A DNA stretch of 33,559 bases from QHBQ01 sp038230695 (GTDB lineage: Bacteria; Chloroflexota; Chloroflexia; QHBQ01), in the NCBI GenBank assembly GCA_038230695.1, contig JBBRMT010000019.1, positions 1 to 33,559 of the forward strand. Direction: 5' to 3'. Shown one piece after another: positions 1 through 7,349 of this stretch (position 1 is the stretch's first letter; each line of letters begins with the position of its first letter). The position numbers were made by a program, and so were the translations under genes. Below the pieces are notes generated by a model that made no database searches, was not told the DNA's origin, and saw only the letters and a list, made by a program, of their open reading frames with translations.

Positions 1-431
1 ACAATGCTGACGTTGCCAAGCTGAGGGGCTAGCCACTCGGCAGCGAGGCGGCGGTGGCAGCGTTTCGCCTCATCTTCAGCGCAGAGTAGCGCGGGCCGCT
101 GGTATTGCATAAGCAACGCGCTTGCCTCGGCGATGGGATCTCTCTGCTCCAATTCGCGTAGATACAGCGGCTCGTACTCGGCCCAGCTTACCACCTTGCC
201 CTTGTAGCTGTCGAGCAATTCGTCGGAGGGAGCGAGGAACAGGGCATGATGGTAGCCGATACCCGCCAGTTCGAGGATGCAGGCAAGGTCATCCTTCTTA
301 GCGTAGCCCGCCAGTTGCGACGAATTATGCCGCCGCACGTCTATTACTGTATCTACGCCCGCTTCGCGCAACAGGGTAAGGAACTTGCGTAGAGGCTTTT
401 TGGTGAAGCCGATGGTGTAGATTCCTTGCAT
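1..431 (-). CDS. DUF488 family protein, second copy (3' end off the left edge)
   Basis: The gene starts at ATG 431-429, which overlaps the TGA stop of the upstream DUF488 gene by one base (TGATG), so the two are probably translationally coupled. The visible 143 residues begin MQGIYTIGFTKKPLRKFLTL and contain the DUF488 hallmarks: an N-terminal YTIG strand, a VDVRR-like strand (VIDVRRHNSS), and a late ALLCAEDEAKRCHRR block matching the family's CxE...CHR motif. The frame is still open at base 1, so the C-terminus is missing. DUF488 proteins are small, often occur in tandem, and have no settled biochemical role. The conserved Cys/His/Arg residues suggest a nucleic-acid or metal-related function, which is inference only. 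Confidence 0.85.
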   Translation of the reverse strand, partial: MQGIYTIGFTKKPLRKFLTLLREAGVDTVIDVRRHNSSQLAGYAKKDDLACILELAGIGYHHALFLAPSDELLDSYKGKVVSWAEYEPLYLRELEQRDPIAEASALLMQYQRPALLCAEDEAKRCHRRLAAEWLAPQLGNVSI

Positions 432-904
432 CAGAATAGTTTCCCTTGCGCGTCTTGCAACAGGCTGCCGTCGCTAAGAATGTGCCGCACCGTCACGCCT
501 TGCGCTTCGAGAGTGGGTGTAACCAGCTTGTAACGATGGCAGTTGTGGGGGTTAGATTCGCTGCACAGGATGGCGGTTGGCTGCCGCCCTGCCACTTCGA
601 TTAGTCGCACCAATCCTTGCTGATAGAGAGGGGTGAGGGCCATCGCGTCATAGTTGGGCGTGCCATTGGGGTTACGCAAGCGGTCATCGTCGGGTCGCCC
701 ACCCAGTTCGCGGCCCAGGAACAGATACTCGATGCCCGCCGCACGCAGGCTGTCGCGCAAAGCCGCCTGGTTGAACTGCGGCCACAGCCGACTGAACGGC
801 GCGGAGCGCACATCGGCCAGCAGGACGATACCATGCTGGCGCAGTAGCGCATTCAACGCCTCTACGCCCATGTTGCTATGTCCGATAGTGTAGATGGTGA
901 CCAT
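431..904 (-). CDS. DUF488 family protein, first copy
   Basis: This 157-residue protein has the full DUF488 pattern: IYTIGHSN at residues 4-11, LLADVRSAPFSRLWPQFN near 28-45, a central FLGRELGGRP block, and AILCSESNPHNCHRYKL near 111-127 with the conserved Cys, Glu and CHR. Length is normal for the family. The start ATG at 904 has a GAGGG ribosome binding site seven bases upstream. A promoter lies 40-70 bases upstream, and a second DUF488 gene follows with a one-base stop/start overlap. The function of the family is not established. This copy and the next differ clearly in sequence, so they are old paralogues and not a recent duplication. Confidence 0.9.
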   Translation of the reverse strand: MVTIYTIGHSNMGVEALNALLRQHGIVLLADVRSAPFSRLWPQFNQAALRDSLRAAGIEYLFLGRELGGRPDDDRLRNPNGTPNYDAMALTPLYQQGLVRLIEVAGRQPTAILCSESNPHNCHRYKLVTPTLEAQGVTVRHILSDGSLLQDAQGKLF

Positions 905-943
905 TGGTGCGCCCTCATACAGTCTACGTTTACTCGCAACGGT

Positions 944-972
944 ATTTTAGCATGATTGCCGCACGGCTGCAA
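944..972 (-). promoter_or_regulatory. Promoter for the DUF488 pair
   Basis: On the minus strand TTGCAG (972-967) and TAAAAT (949-944) are separated by exactly 17 bases. The predicted transcript would start near 937 and give a leader of about 33 nt before the ATG at 904. Confidence 0.6.
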
Positions 973-1009
973 TCAGAGGCGGTGGGAAATAATGAACTGT
1001 TTATGGCGC

Positions 1010-1035
1010 AAAAAATGCCGGTTAAGCAAACCGGC
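1010..1035 (-). terminator. Rho-independent terminator after the tRNA-Gln pair
   Basis: Read on the minus strand, a perfect 7-bp stem (GCCGGTT / AACCGGC, 1035-1029 with 1023-1017) closes a five-base loop and is followed by A and then six T residues (1015-1010). It sits 45 bases after tRNA-Gln(TTG) and closes the tRNA transcription unit. Confidence 0.85.
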
Positions 1036-1079
1036 TGGGGTAATTGACATTAAAGGGGGATTGGAGAACAGGTAGGCGG

Positions 1080-1150
1080 CTCGGGCGCAGGGATTCGAAC
1101 CCCGATAAACAGCTCCAAAGGCTGCTGTCCTACCATTAGACGACGCCCGA
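1080..1150 (-). tRNA. tRNA-Gln (anticodon TTG)
   Basis: The minus strand folds as a 71-nt cloverleaf. It has a seven-pair acceptor stem TCGGGCG/CGCCCGA, a D-arm with TAATGGTAGGA, an anticodon loop CTTTGGA giving anticodon TTG, and a T-arm containing GGTTCGAATCC. The discriminator is G, as expected for glutamine. The 3' CCA is not encoded. It lies about 30 bases downstream of a second glutamine tRNA under the same promoter. Confidence 0.95.
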
Positions 1151-1152
1151 AT

Positions 1153-1178
1153 ATAAAAATTGGCCCGCCGAAGCGGGC
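1153..1178 (-). terminator. UUCG-capped hairpin with T-run between the two tRNA-Gln genes
   Basis: On the minus strand GCCCGC-TTCG-GCGGGC (1178-1163) forms a 6-bp GC stem with the very stable cUUCGg loop. It is followed by CAATTTTTAT. This looks like a weak intrinsic terminator, or a processing/3'-stabilising stem, placed between the tRNA(CTG) and tRNA(TTG) genes. The T-run begins three bases after the stem, so only partial termination would be expected. Confidence 0.6.
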
Positions 1179-1180
1179 GG

Positions 1181-1251
1181 CTGGGCTACAGGGATTCGAA
1201 CCCCAACTTTTTGATCCAGAATCAAACGTCCTACCGTTAGACGATAGCCCA
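1181..1251 (-). tRNA. tRNA-Gln (anticodon CTG)
   Basis: The minus strand forms a 71-nt cloverleaf. It has acceptor stem TGGGCTA/TAGCCCA, a D-loop with TAACGGTAGGA, an anticodon stem TTTGA/TCAAA around the loop TTCTGGA (anticodon CTG), and a T-arm with GGTTCGAATCC. The discriminator is G and no CCA is encoded. It is the first gene after a near-consensus promoter. Confidence 0.95.
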
Positions 1252-1261
1252 ATGCGCCTTT

Positions 1262-1290
1262 ATTATACACGATGTTGGCGGCGCTGTCAA
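1262..1290 (-). promoter_or_regulatory. Strong promoter for the tRNA-Gln pair
   Basis: On the minus strand TTGACA (1290-1285) and TATAAT (1267-1262) are both perfect consensus hexamers with a 17-base spacer. Transcription should begin near 1255, a few bases before the tRNA(CTG) 5' end. Confidence 0.9.
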
Positions 1291-1393
1291 AGATTTTGTC
1301 ACATCAAAGCAGGGCTAAAGTTGTAGCTCTCCGCTACCGACCATCACGCTCTCAGGGGCGGGCTACCACCTGTCTCTACGAAGAACCAGCGCT

Positions 1394-1505
1394 AGGGCTG
1401 TTGCAAAGTCGGCAGCTTGGCCGTGATAAATCACCCTCCTAAATGGGTTACGTGCTTGTAGAGGCGCAAGCAGATTGCGCCTGGGCCGACTTTGCAATAG
1501 CCCTA
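1394..1505. mobile_element. MITE-like element with 19-bp terminal inverted repeats flanked by TA
   Basis: Bases 1396-1414 begin GGGCTGTTGCAAAGTCGGC. Bases 1485-1503 are the reverse complement of the same sequence with one mismatch (18 of 19). Each end is flanked by the dinucleotide TA (1394-1395 and 1504-1505), as expected for target duplication by Tc1/mariner or IS630-type transposases. The total element is about 108 bp with no coding capacity. Its right end is about 19 bases upstream of the uvrC -35 box. The family assignment from TIR and TA alone is inference. Confidence 0.65.
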
Positions 1506-1523
1506 AAATGAGCGCAACTGCGC

Positions 1524-1552
1524 TTGACATCCCCCCCTCCATGTAGTACAAT
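1524..1552 (+). promoter_or_regulatory. uvrC promoter
   Basis: TTGACA (1524-1529) and TACAAT (1547-1552) are spaced by 17 bases. The spacer contains a run of seven C residues (1531-1537). The predicted start is near 1559, giving a leader of about 53 nt that holds the ATTCTAC triplication. Confidence 0.8.
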
Positions 1553-1571
1553 AGTTCTATAACCCCTACTC

Positions 1572-1592
1572 ATTCTACATTCTACATTCTAC
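1572..1592. repeat. Three tandem copies of ATTCTAC
   Basis: The 7-base unit ATTCTAC occurs three times in a row in the uvrC leader. The same triplication, including the preceding C, recurs at 25325-25345 in the sugar-transport operon. Confidence 0.85.
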
Positions 1593-1611
1593 ATTTATCG
1601 TAAGGAATGAT

Positions 1612-3690
1612 ATGACCGATTATCGTGCGCCCAATCCAATACGGGAGCAGCTTGAGAAGCGCGTCCGCGAATTGCCCCTCAGCCCTGGCGTTTATATTAT
1701 GAAGAACGTCAAGGGCGAGATTATCTACGTCGGCAAGGCGGTGGTGTTGCGCCACCGCGTGCGTAGCTACTTCGGCAGCCTGAAGAACCAGGCACCCAAA
1801 GTAGCCAAGATGGTCGCCAACATCGCCGACTTCGAGTACATCGTTACCGACACCGAGCTAGAGGCGCTCATCCTCGAAAACAACCTGATCAAGCAGCACA
1901 AACCCAAGTACAACGTGCGGCTGAAGGACGACAAGACCTACCCCTACATCAAAGTGACCACCAACGAGGAGTGGCCGCGGGTGGTGCAGACGCGGCGGCT
2001 GTTGCAGGATGGGGCGCTCTACTTCGGCCCATTTGCGGGTAACGGCACCGCCTGGCGCACCCTCGAATTGCTCGACAAGCTGTTCCCCTATCGCACCTGC
2101 GACATCGTGATTGACGGCAAAGCGCCCCGCCCGTGCCTGCAATACTATATCAAGCGCTGCCTCGGCCCCTGCGCCGGGCTGGCCGATAAGGGGGATTACG
2201 ACCACGCGGTGCAGCAGGTGGTACTGTTCCTCGAAGGCAAGCAGGAGCGCATTATTGACGATATTAAAGTGAAGATGGAGCAAGCCAGCGAGGAACTGCT
2301 ATTCGAGCGGGCCGCCTATCTGCGCGACCAGATGTTTGCTCTGCAGCGCGTGGTGGAACAGCAGAAGGTGTTCAGCACCCAGCCTAATGATGAGGATGTG
2401 ATCGCCTTCGCCCGCGAGAACGGCGAGGCCTGCGTGCAGATCTTCTTCATCCGCCAGGGCCGCTTGCTGGGACGCGAACACTACATCCTGGAAGGCACCG
2501 CCGACGAGTCGCCCAATCAGATCCTGAGCAGCTTCGTTACCCAGTTCTACGATGATGCCAGCTACATACCGCCGAAGCTGGTGTTGCAGAACTCAATTAG
2601 CGAGACAGAGATCATCGAGCAGTGGCTACGCCAGCGCAAGGGCAGCAAGGTGGTACTGAGCGTGCCACGGCGCGGTGAGAAGAAGGAACTGGTGGAGCTG
2701 GTGGCGAAGAACGCGGCGGAGACGCTGGAGCAATTGCGCCTCAAGTGGCTGAGTGACGAGCAGAAGACCTCCGCCGCGCTGGGCGATTTGCAGCAGGCGC
2801 TCACCCTGCCCTCCTGGCCGCTGCGGATGGAGTGCTACGACATCAGCAACACGCAGGGGACGAACAGCGTTGCCAGCATGGTGGTGTTCGAGGGCGGGAT
2901 GCCGAAGAAGAGCGAGTATCGCCGCTTCAAGATCAAGACGGTGGAGGGGTCGAACGACTACGCCTCGATGCAGGAGGTGCTGTATCGGCGGCTGAAGCGG
3001 GCAGCAGGCGAACGGGCCAAAGCTGGTGGTGTGGGCGCAATTGATGCCGCGCCCGTTACCGCCAGCATCGAAGGAGCCGAAGCGATCGCCAGCATAGACC
3101 CGCACGATAACGGCTCGGTCGAAACCGAAGGTATCGAGGAGCAGGTCAACGCTGCGGCGGCTACCAGCGAGGGCGCGGACGAACTCGATCTAATCGAGCC
3201 AGCGGCGAATGCGCGGGAGAAGCGCACCGCCCATGCCGCTTCGTGGTCATCGTGGGCAGTGCTACCAGATCTGATCGTGATAGACGGCGGCAAAGGTCAG
3301 CTAAACGCCGCTTACAAGGTGCTGCACGAACTGGGCATGAGCGACATCCCCATCGTGGGCTTGGCAAAGCGGGAAGAAGAGATCTTCAAGCCGGGTGAGG
3401 CCCAGTCAATCTTCCTGGCCCGCGACTCGCAGGCGCTCTATCTGGTGCAGCGGCTGCGCGACGAGGCCCACCGCTTCGCTATCAACTATCACCGCAGTGT
3501 GCGGGCTAAGGCGGCAATCGCCTCCAAGCTGGATGAGGTAAAGGGCATTGGCCCCAAGCGCAAGAAGGAGTTGCTCAAACGCTTCGGCACGGTCAAGGGT
3601 ATCATCGCGGCCACCGATGCGGAACTGTTGCAAGTGACCGGCATGACCAGGCAAGCGGTTACCGCGTTGCGCGAGGGGTTGGGTGGCTGA
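1612..3690 (+). CDS. uvrC: UvrABC excinuclease subunit C
   Basis: UvrC makes the 3' and 5' incisions around DNA lesions in nucleotide excision repair, acting in the cytoplasm with UvrA and UvrB. The 692 residues show the expected order. There is an N-terminal GIY-YIG nuclease (GVYIMKNVKGEIIYVGKA near 26-43), then the CLQYYIKRCLGPCAG cysteine block near 182-196. A UvrB-binding UVR segment around 220-245 follows, then the RNase H-like nuclease (MECYDISNTQG near 406; LIVIDGGKGQ near 554) and a C-terminal HhH2 domain (VKGIGPKRKKELLKRFG). The start ATG has AAGGA five bases upstream. The odd point is an insert of roughly 85 residues rich in Ala, Glu and Asp (about 463-548), between two parts of the nuclease domain that other UvrC proteins join with a much shorter loop. 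This makes the protein longer than the usual ~600 residues. Its own promoter is at 1524-1552. Confidence 0.97.
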   Translation: MTDYRAPNPIREQLEKRVRELPLSPGVYIMKNVKGEIIYVGKAVVLRHRVRSYFGSLKNQAPKVAKMVANIADFEYIVTDTELEALILENNLIKQHKPKYNVRLKDDKTYPYIKVTTNEEWPRVVQTRRLLQDGALYFGPFAGNGTAWRTLELLDKLFPYRTCDIVIDGKAPRPCLQYYIKRCLGPCAGLADKGDYDHAVQQVVLFLEGKQERIIDDIKVKMEQASEELLFERAAYLRDQMFALQRVVEQQKVFSTQPNDEDVIAFARENGEACVQIFFIRQGRLLGREHYILEGTADESPNQILSSFVTQFYDDASYIPPKLVLQNSISETEIIEQWLRQRKGSKVVLSVPRRGEKKELVELVAKNAAETLEQLRLKWLSDEQKTSAALGDLQQALTLPSWPLRMECYDISNTQGTNSVASMVVFEGGMPKKSEYRRFKIKTVEGSNDYASMQEVLYRRLKRAAGERAKAGGVGAIDAAPVTASIEGAEAIASIDPHDNGSVETEGIEEQVNAAAATSEGADELDLIEPAANAREKRTAHAASWSSWAVLPDLIVIDGGKGQLNAAYKVLHELGMSDIPIVGLAKREEEIFKPGEAQSIFLARDSQALYLVQRLRDEAHRFAINYHRSVRAKAAIASKLDEVKGIGPKRKKELLKRFGTVKGIIAATDAELLQVTGMTRQAVTALREGLGG

Positions 3691-3760
3691 ACCGCTGGCC
3701 GCTGGCAATGAAATACCATCTGCAATCCCTGCGTATTCGCCGCAAATAAGCCGAGGCTTG

Positions 3761-3789
3761 TTGTGTATTGGCACACCTTATGCTACAAT
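3761..3789 (+). promoter_or_regulatory. Promoter for the DUF6328/AlbA_2 gene pair
   Basis: TTGTGT (3761-3766), a 17-base spacer and TACAAT (3784-3789) precede the ATG at 3845 by about 55 bases. Confidence 0.55.
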
Positions 3790-3844
3790 CAGCTATTCTC
3801 ATCTTCCCACCCACATTCAAGTGCCTGCGACAGAAGGATACATT

Positions 3845-4339
3845 ATGCAACAACCGCAACCGCAAGTAGCCGAACCCCCGCTAGTCGAGGGCGAAACCCA
3901 GGAGCAGAAGAAGGAGCGCAAGGAAGGTGACCGTTTGCTACAGGAGATCCGTATCCTTTTGCAAGGGGTGCAGGTGCTGGGCGGCTTTCTCATCGTGCTG
4001 CCCTTCAACTCGCGCTTCGCTGAGGTTGCCGCCAACGAGAAATGGGTCTACCTCGCTACCTTTATCAGCACTACCGCCAGCATGGTCTGCTTCAGCGCCC
4101 CCGCCACCCACCAGCGCCTGCCGTTGCACGATATTAACGCCCATTCCTTCGTGCAATTTGCCACAACCATGATAATTTTGGGCGTGGTTGGGCTATCGCT
4201 CGCGTTGATTCTGTCCACCCAGTTTGTGATCGCCTTCGTCTTCGATACCACTACCTCGATCATCGTCACTGCCATTATCGCGGTGTTGATCGGCATCGTC
4301 TGGTGGCTGGCCCCCCAGTTCTACAAAGGGAAGGATTGA
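3845..4339 (+). CDS. DUF6328-like four-helix membrane protein
   Basis: The start chosen is ATG 3845, preceded by AGAAGGA eight bases upstream. The frame is open back to 3683 inside uvrC, but that upstream stretch contains the promoter and is not protein-like. The 164 residues begin with a charged, proline/glutamine-rich cytoplasmic tail. This is followed by LLQEIRILLQGVQVLGGFLI, the signature of DUF6328 proteins, and four hydrophobic segments (about 50-67, 77-95, 113-133 and 138-157). The family consists of small integral membrane proteins of unknown role in Actinobacteria and Chloroflexota. The following gene overlaps or nearly abuts it, so the two are cotranscribed. Confidence 0.75.
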   Translation: MQQPQPQVAEPPLVEGETQEQKKERKEGDRLLQEIRILLQGVQVLGGFLIVLPFNSRFAEVAANEKWVYLATFISTTASMVCFSAPATHQRLPLHDINAHSFVQFATTMIILGVVGLSLALILSTQFVIAFVFDTTTSIIVTAIIAVLIGIVWWLAPQFYKGKD

Positions 4340-4341
4340 GC

Positions 4342-5004
4342 TTGCCGCATTATCAACCCAACCTGCCGCGTGCGGCGATGATGTGTCCCTCGTGCGGGCT
4401 GCCGCTCGATTTGCAGCGCGGCCCTGGCCCCGATGAGCCGCTCGATGACTTGCCCACTCGCCGCGACCGCTGCCCCCGCTGCGGAGTGTGGTTCATCACC
4501 CACCCACCGCTGCAAATCCAGCTAGTTGCCCGCGCCCCCAGCGTTGCCGAACTGATGAAGCGGCAAGAGGGATTGCACTTCGACTTCAAGGAACACCTGG
4601 AGCCGAGTTACTACGACAAGCTCGCCAAGCACATCGCCGCCTTTGCTAACACCGAAGGTGGCGAGATATTTATCGGCGTGCGCGACAAACCGCGCGAGTT
4701 TCGCGGCCTGTTCGCGGCGGACGATGCTGCCGCTGCCGCCGACTACCAGCGTCGCTTGCGCGAGGCGGCGCTGCCCAAGATCAAGCCGACCCCTACGCTA
4801 CCCCTGGCGGTTTTCGTCGCCGATCCGATCAGCCAAAAAGTGGGGATGCTGATCAGCATCCCGCCCGGCTCCTATCCCAACTATAGCGTGGCGGGCAGGG
4901 TCTATGTGCGCCGCGAGGATAAATCCGAGCCGGTGCCGCTGTCGCGCTACGAGATCGAGAAGCGGGAGCAGGAATGGGCCAGTGAAGACTACAATGCGGG
5001 CTAA
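4342..5004 (+). CDS. Zinc-ribbon plus AlbA_2 (Schlafen-type) domain protein
   Basis: The N-terminus carries two CPxC knuckles (CPSC and CPRC, about 26 residues apart), a likely zinc ribbon. It is followed by an AlbA_2/Schlafen-like domain: HFDFKEHL, then LAKHIAAFANTEGGEIFIGV and a late GRVYVRREDKS strand. AlbA_2 domains are found in putative nucleic-acid-binding regulators and ATP-dependent helicase-like proteins. This one has no helicase part, so its partner is unknown. Start choice: TTG 4342 sits six bases after AAGGA, two bases past the stop of the upstream gene. TTG 4336 (overlapping that stop) and ATG 4378 or 4381 are alternatives. Translational coupling to the membrane protein upstream is likely. 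Confidence 0.75.
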   Translation: MPHYQPNLPRAAMMCPSCGLPLDLQRGPGPDEPLDDLPTRRDRCPRCGVWFITHPPLQIQLVARAPSVAELMKRQEGLHFDFKEHLEPSYYDKLAKHIAAFANTEGGEIFIGVRDKPREFRGLFAADDAAAAADYQRRLREAALPKIKPTPTLPLAVFVADPISQKVGMLISIPPGSYPNYSVAGRVYVRREDKSEPVPLSRYEIEKREQEWASEDYNAG

Positions 5005-5055
5005 CCGTTATTCACTTATGACTTACGCAGTTACCCCAAGAGTGAGTTCATTTCT

Positions 5056-5080
5056 GTAGGAGCGAGCAACGGTTCGCCCT
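5056..5080. repeat. Palindromic intergenic repeat (GTAGG...TTCGCCCT type)
   Basis: GTAGGAGCGAGC...GGTTCGCCCT is a degenerate member of the short palindromic family also seen at 20585-20610, 21211-21230 and 28402-28426. It lies between the AlbA_2 gene and the ABC operon, in the otherwise empty 5005-5221 interval. Confidence 0.5.
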
Positions 5081-5155
5081 GGCGCATTACTCGCAATGCT
5101 GATTTTTCTGCCTCTCGCCCGGTCACAACACTAGCAACCAGATTATCCCACCCCA

Positions 5156-5186
5156 AAGCAGAGGGCGCACCCACCTGGATGCGCCC
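5156..5186 (-). terminator. Possible terminator of the TrpXYZ-like ABC operon
   Basis: GGGCGCA (5163-5169) pairs perfectly with TGCGCCC (5180-5186) 36 bases after the binding-protein stop codon. On the minus strand it is followed by TCTGCTTT, a poor T-run, so termination may be inefficient or Rho-assisted. Confidence 0.4.
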
Positions 5187-5221
5187 CGACTTGCAACCTT
5201 CAACTTTTAACTCCCTGCGCC

Positions 5222-6430
5222 CTACTTCGTCGGCGTGGGCGTGGCTGCCGCTGCGGCTGGGCCGTTCAGCACCTGGGCGGCTTGCGATAGCACGCTGGCA
5301 GGGATGGTTACGCCCTGCTGCTGCGCGTAGAAGGTATTGACGTAGAGTGCAGTCTTGGTTTGCAGTTGGATTGGCATATTCTTGACCTGCTGCTGGCCGG
5401 TCAGCGCCTCCCAGGCCATCAGCCCTACCTTATGTCCCGAGTCCACATAGTCGAGGCCGTAGGCCAGGCACGCGCCCCGGGTGGCGGAGATAAAGTCGTT
5501 GCCAAACAAAGGTATCTTGGGGTTGTGGTCGGCTCCCGTCTGGGCAATGCTGGGTAGGCCGGTGACAACGTAGTTGGTGGTGGAGACAAAGAAGGCATCC
5601 ACTTGCTTGTCGGCCAGCGCATTTGCCGCTTCTACCAGGTTGACGTTTTTGGTCGCGGGCTGCTCGATGATGGTGAAGCCCAGCGAGGCGGCGGCGCGGT
5701 CAGCAATCACCCTGGTATAGACCGAGTTAGACTCGTCAGGATTCCAGAGCAGGCCAACGTTCTTGACCTTGGGCAGCACCTGCTGCAGCAGCTTCAGCGC
5801 ATCCGTCACCGGCGGCGAGTCCTGGATGCCGGTTATATTGGCGGCATGGTCGGCGGCCGAGTTGGCGAACTTGGCGGTGCCAGGAACCGAGCCATATGGG
5901 TCGGAGACTGCGACGAAGAAGAGGGGTAGCTTGTTGCCCGTGTCTGCAGATGCCTTCATTGCCGCCGCCGTTGCCGGGGTGCCAACCGCGATGATCGCGT
6001 CATACCCTGCAGAAGGGTCAGCGAAGGCCGCGCCGATCGCCGCCAGGTTGGTGGGATCGAGGTTGCCGTCCTTTATGTCGAAGTGGATATTCTGGCCTTC
6101 GGTATAACCCTTCTCCTGGAAGGCCATGGTTACGCCCTGAGTGGCGGCGATCAACGCAGGCTGGTTGACTGTCTCGATTACACCAACCTTTAGCGTTTTG
6201 CTGCTAGCCGCACTAGTCGGGGTCATCACCGTTGACGGAGTAATGCTCATCGCGCTGCCCGTGGTGCTGGTCGCGCTGGCGGTCGCGCTTTTAGTCGGCG
6301 TGCCGCTGGCGGTTGCGGTGGGGCCGGGGGTAGGCGCAGGGCTACTGCCAAACAAATCGCAACTGCTGATCACCAGCGCCAGTGCCAGCATCGCCACTAT
6401 TGTGCTAGCCTTATGCCACTTCCTACTCAT
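5222..6430 (-). CDS. ABC transporter substrate-binding lipoprotein (ABC_sub_bind, COG2984)
   Basis: The start ATG at 6430 follows AAAGGAGG by five bases; an upstream in-frame extension to 6457 lacks one. The 402-residue precursor has a lysine-containing n-region, a hydrophobic helix and a lipobox ending ISSC (Cys about 24). This implies membrane anchoring outside the cytoplasm. A Thr/Ser/Pro/Ala-rich linker of about 55 residues follows. The mature domain starts TLKVGVIETVNQPAL and fits the ABC_sub_bind family (PF04392), which also includes the tryptophan/tyrosine-binding TrpX proteins. The ATPase and permease genes upstream are the matching COG1101 and COG4120 partners. The substrate cannot be read from sequence; an aromatic amino acid is one family precedent. 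Confidence 0.88.
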   Translation of the reverse strand: MSRKWHKASTIVAMLALALVISSCDLFGSSPAPTPGPTATASGTPTKSATASATSTTGSAMSITPSTVMTPTSAASSKTLKVGVIETVNQPALIAATQGVTMAFQEKGYTEGQNIHFDIKDGNLDPTNLAAIGAAFADPSAGYDAIIAVGTPATAAAMKASADTGNKLPLFFVAVSDPYGSVPGTAKFANSAADHAANITGIQDSPPVTDALKLLQQVLPKVKNVGLLWNPDESNSVYTRVIADRAAASLGFTIIEQPATKNVNLVEAANALADKQVDAFFVSTTNYVVTGLPSIAQTGADHNPKIPLFGNDFISATRGACLAYGLDYVDSGHKVGLMAWEALTGQQQVKNMPIQLQTKTALYVNTFYAQQQGVTIPASVLSQAAQVLNGPAAAAATPTPTK

Positions 6431-6480
6431 AGGTTCCTCCTTTGGCTGGGCGGACATCGTGGCCCGCCCGCTGTTTTAAT

Positions 6481-7275
6481 TTAGCCCAACAACATCCGGT
6501 CGGATAGCAATTCCTGGTTGCGGCTGGCGAAACGCTCCACCAGTTCGCTTGCGCTGGTGTGCGCCCGCTCCGGGCCGCTCAGGTCGAGGATAATCTCGCC
6601 CTGGTGCATCATCAGCGTGCGATTGCCCATCGTCAACGCCATCGCCATGTTGTGCGTCACCATCAGGGTGGTCAACCCCTGTTCCTTGACTAGCTGCGCG
6701 GTAAGGTCGGCGATACGTGGCGCGGCAGCGGGGTCGAGCGCGGCGGTATGCTCATCGAGCAGCAGCAGTTCGGGGCGGGCCAGCGTCGCCATCAGCATAG
6801 TCAACGCCTGACGCTGCCCGCCACTGAGCAGGCTCACTCGCGTTCCCAGCCGTTGCTCCAGTCCCATGCCCAGCGCGGCCAGCCGTGCGTGGAACTGTTC
6901 GCGCATCTGACGGTCAACTCCCCAGCCCAACCCGCGCCGTTTGCCCCGTCGCATTGCTAGAGCCAGGTTCTGCTCTACGGTCATTGCCCCGGCGGTGCCG
7001 AGCAGCGGATCCTGGAACACCCGCCCCACCAGCGCGGCTCTCGCGTGTTCCGGCGTGGTGGTCACGTCGCGATCCGCAATGCTGATGCGCCCACCGTCCG
7101 GTTGGTACGCGCCCGCAATCAGGTTGAGCAGCGTACTCTTGCCCGCGCCGTTCGAGCCAATAATCGTGGCGAACTCGCCCGCCGCCATGCCCAGGTTCAG
7201 TCCACTGATCGCCTTTACCTGATGCGCGGTGCCTGCGTTGAAGGTCTTACGCAGGTTGCTGATCTCCAGCATCAT
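6481..7275 (-). CDS. ABC transporter ATP-binding protein (COG1101, TrpZ-like)
   Basis: A 264-residue ABC ATPase with Walker A GSNGAGKST (about residues 39-47), Q-loop Gln in VFQDPLLG, signature LSGGQRQALT, Walker B LLLLDEHTAALD and H-loop histidine in LMVTHNMAMA. It powers the importer formed with the preceding permease gene and the following binding-protein gene. Two adjacent ATG codons (7275 and 7272) lie a few bases after AGGAGCG. It is 74 bases after the permease stop, with a strong hairpin in that gap. Confidence 0.92.
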   Translation of the reverse strand: MMLEISNLRKTFNAGTAHQVKAISGLNLGMAAGEFATIIGSNGAGKSTLLNLIAGAYQPDGGRISIADRDVTTTPEHARAALVGRVFQDPLLGTAGAMTVEQNLALAMRRGKRRGLGWGVDRQMREQFHARLAALGMGLEQRLGTRVSLLSGGQRQALTMLMATLARPELLLLDEHTAALDPAAAPRIADLTAQLVKEQGLTTLMVTHNMAMALTMGNRTLMMHQGEIILDLSGPERAHTSASELVERFASRNQELLSDRMLLG

Positions 7276-7330
7276 CGCTCCTATACCACCGAATAATGAG
7301 GGATAAAGTAATGCTCGGTCCTCCTCCCGG

Positions 7331-7347
7331 CCTCCCCTTTGGGGAGG
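7331..7347. other. Intercistronic hairpin after the permease stop codon
   Basis: CCTCCCC-TTT-GGGGAGG forms a 7-bp GC-rich stem three bases past the permease stop. There is no T-run on the minus strand, so it is more likely an RNA-stability element or a repeat remnant than a terminator. Its core resembles the CCTCTCCC...GGGAG repeats found inside two genes further on. Confidence 0.55.
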
Positions 7348-7349
7348 GG

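Noticed and set aside
1572..1592. Short tandem repeat as a CRISPR remnant
   Set aside because: Units are seven bases with no spacers and no cas genes are present in the window.
3683..3844. N-terminal extension of the DUF6328-like protein overlapping uvrC
   Set aside because: The stretch contains the promoter (3761-3789) and non-conserved sequence; the ATG at 3845 has a proper ribosome binding site.
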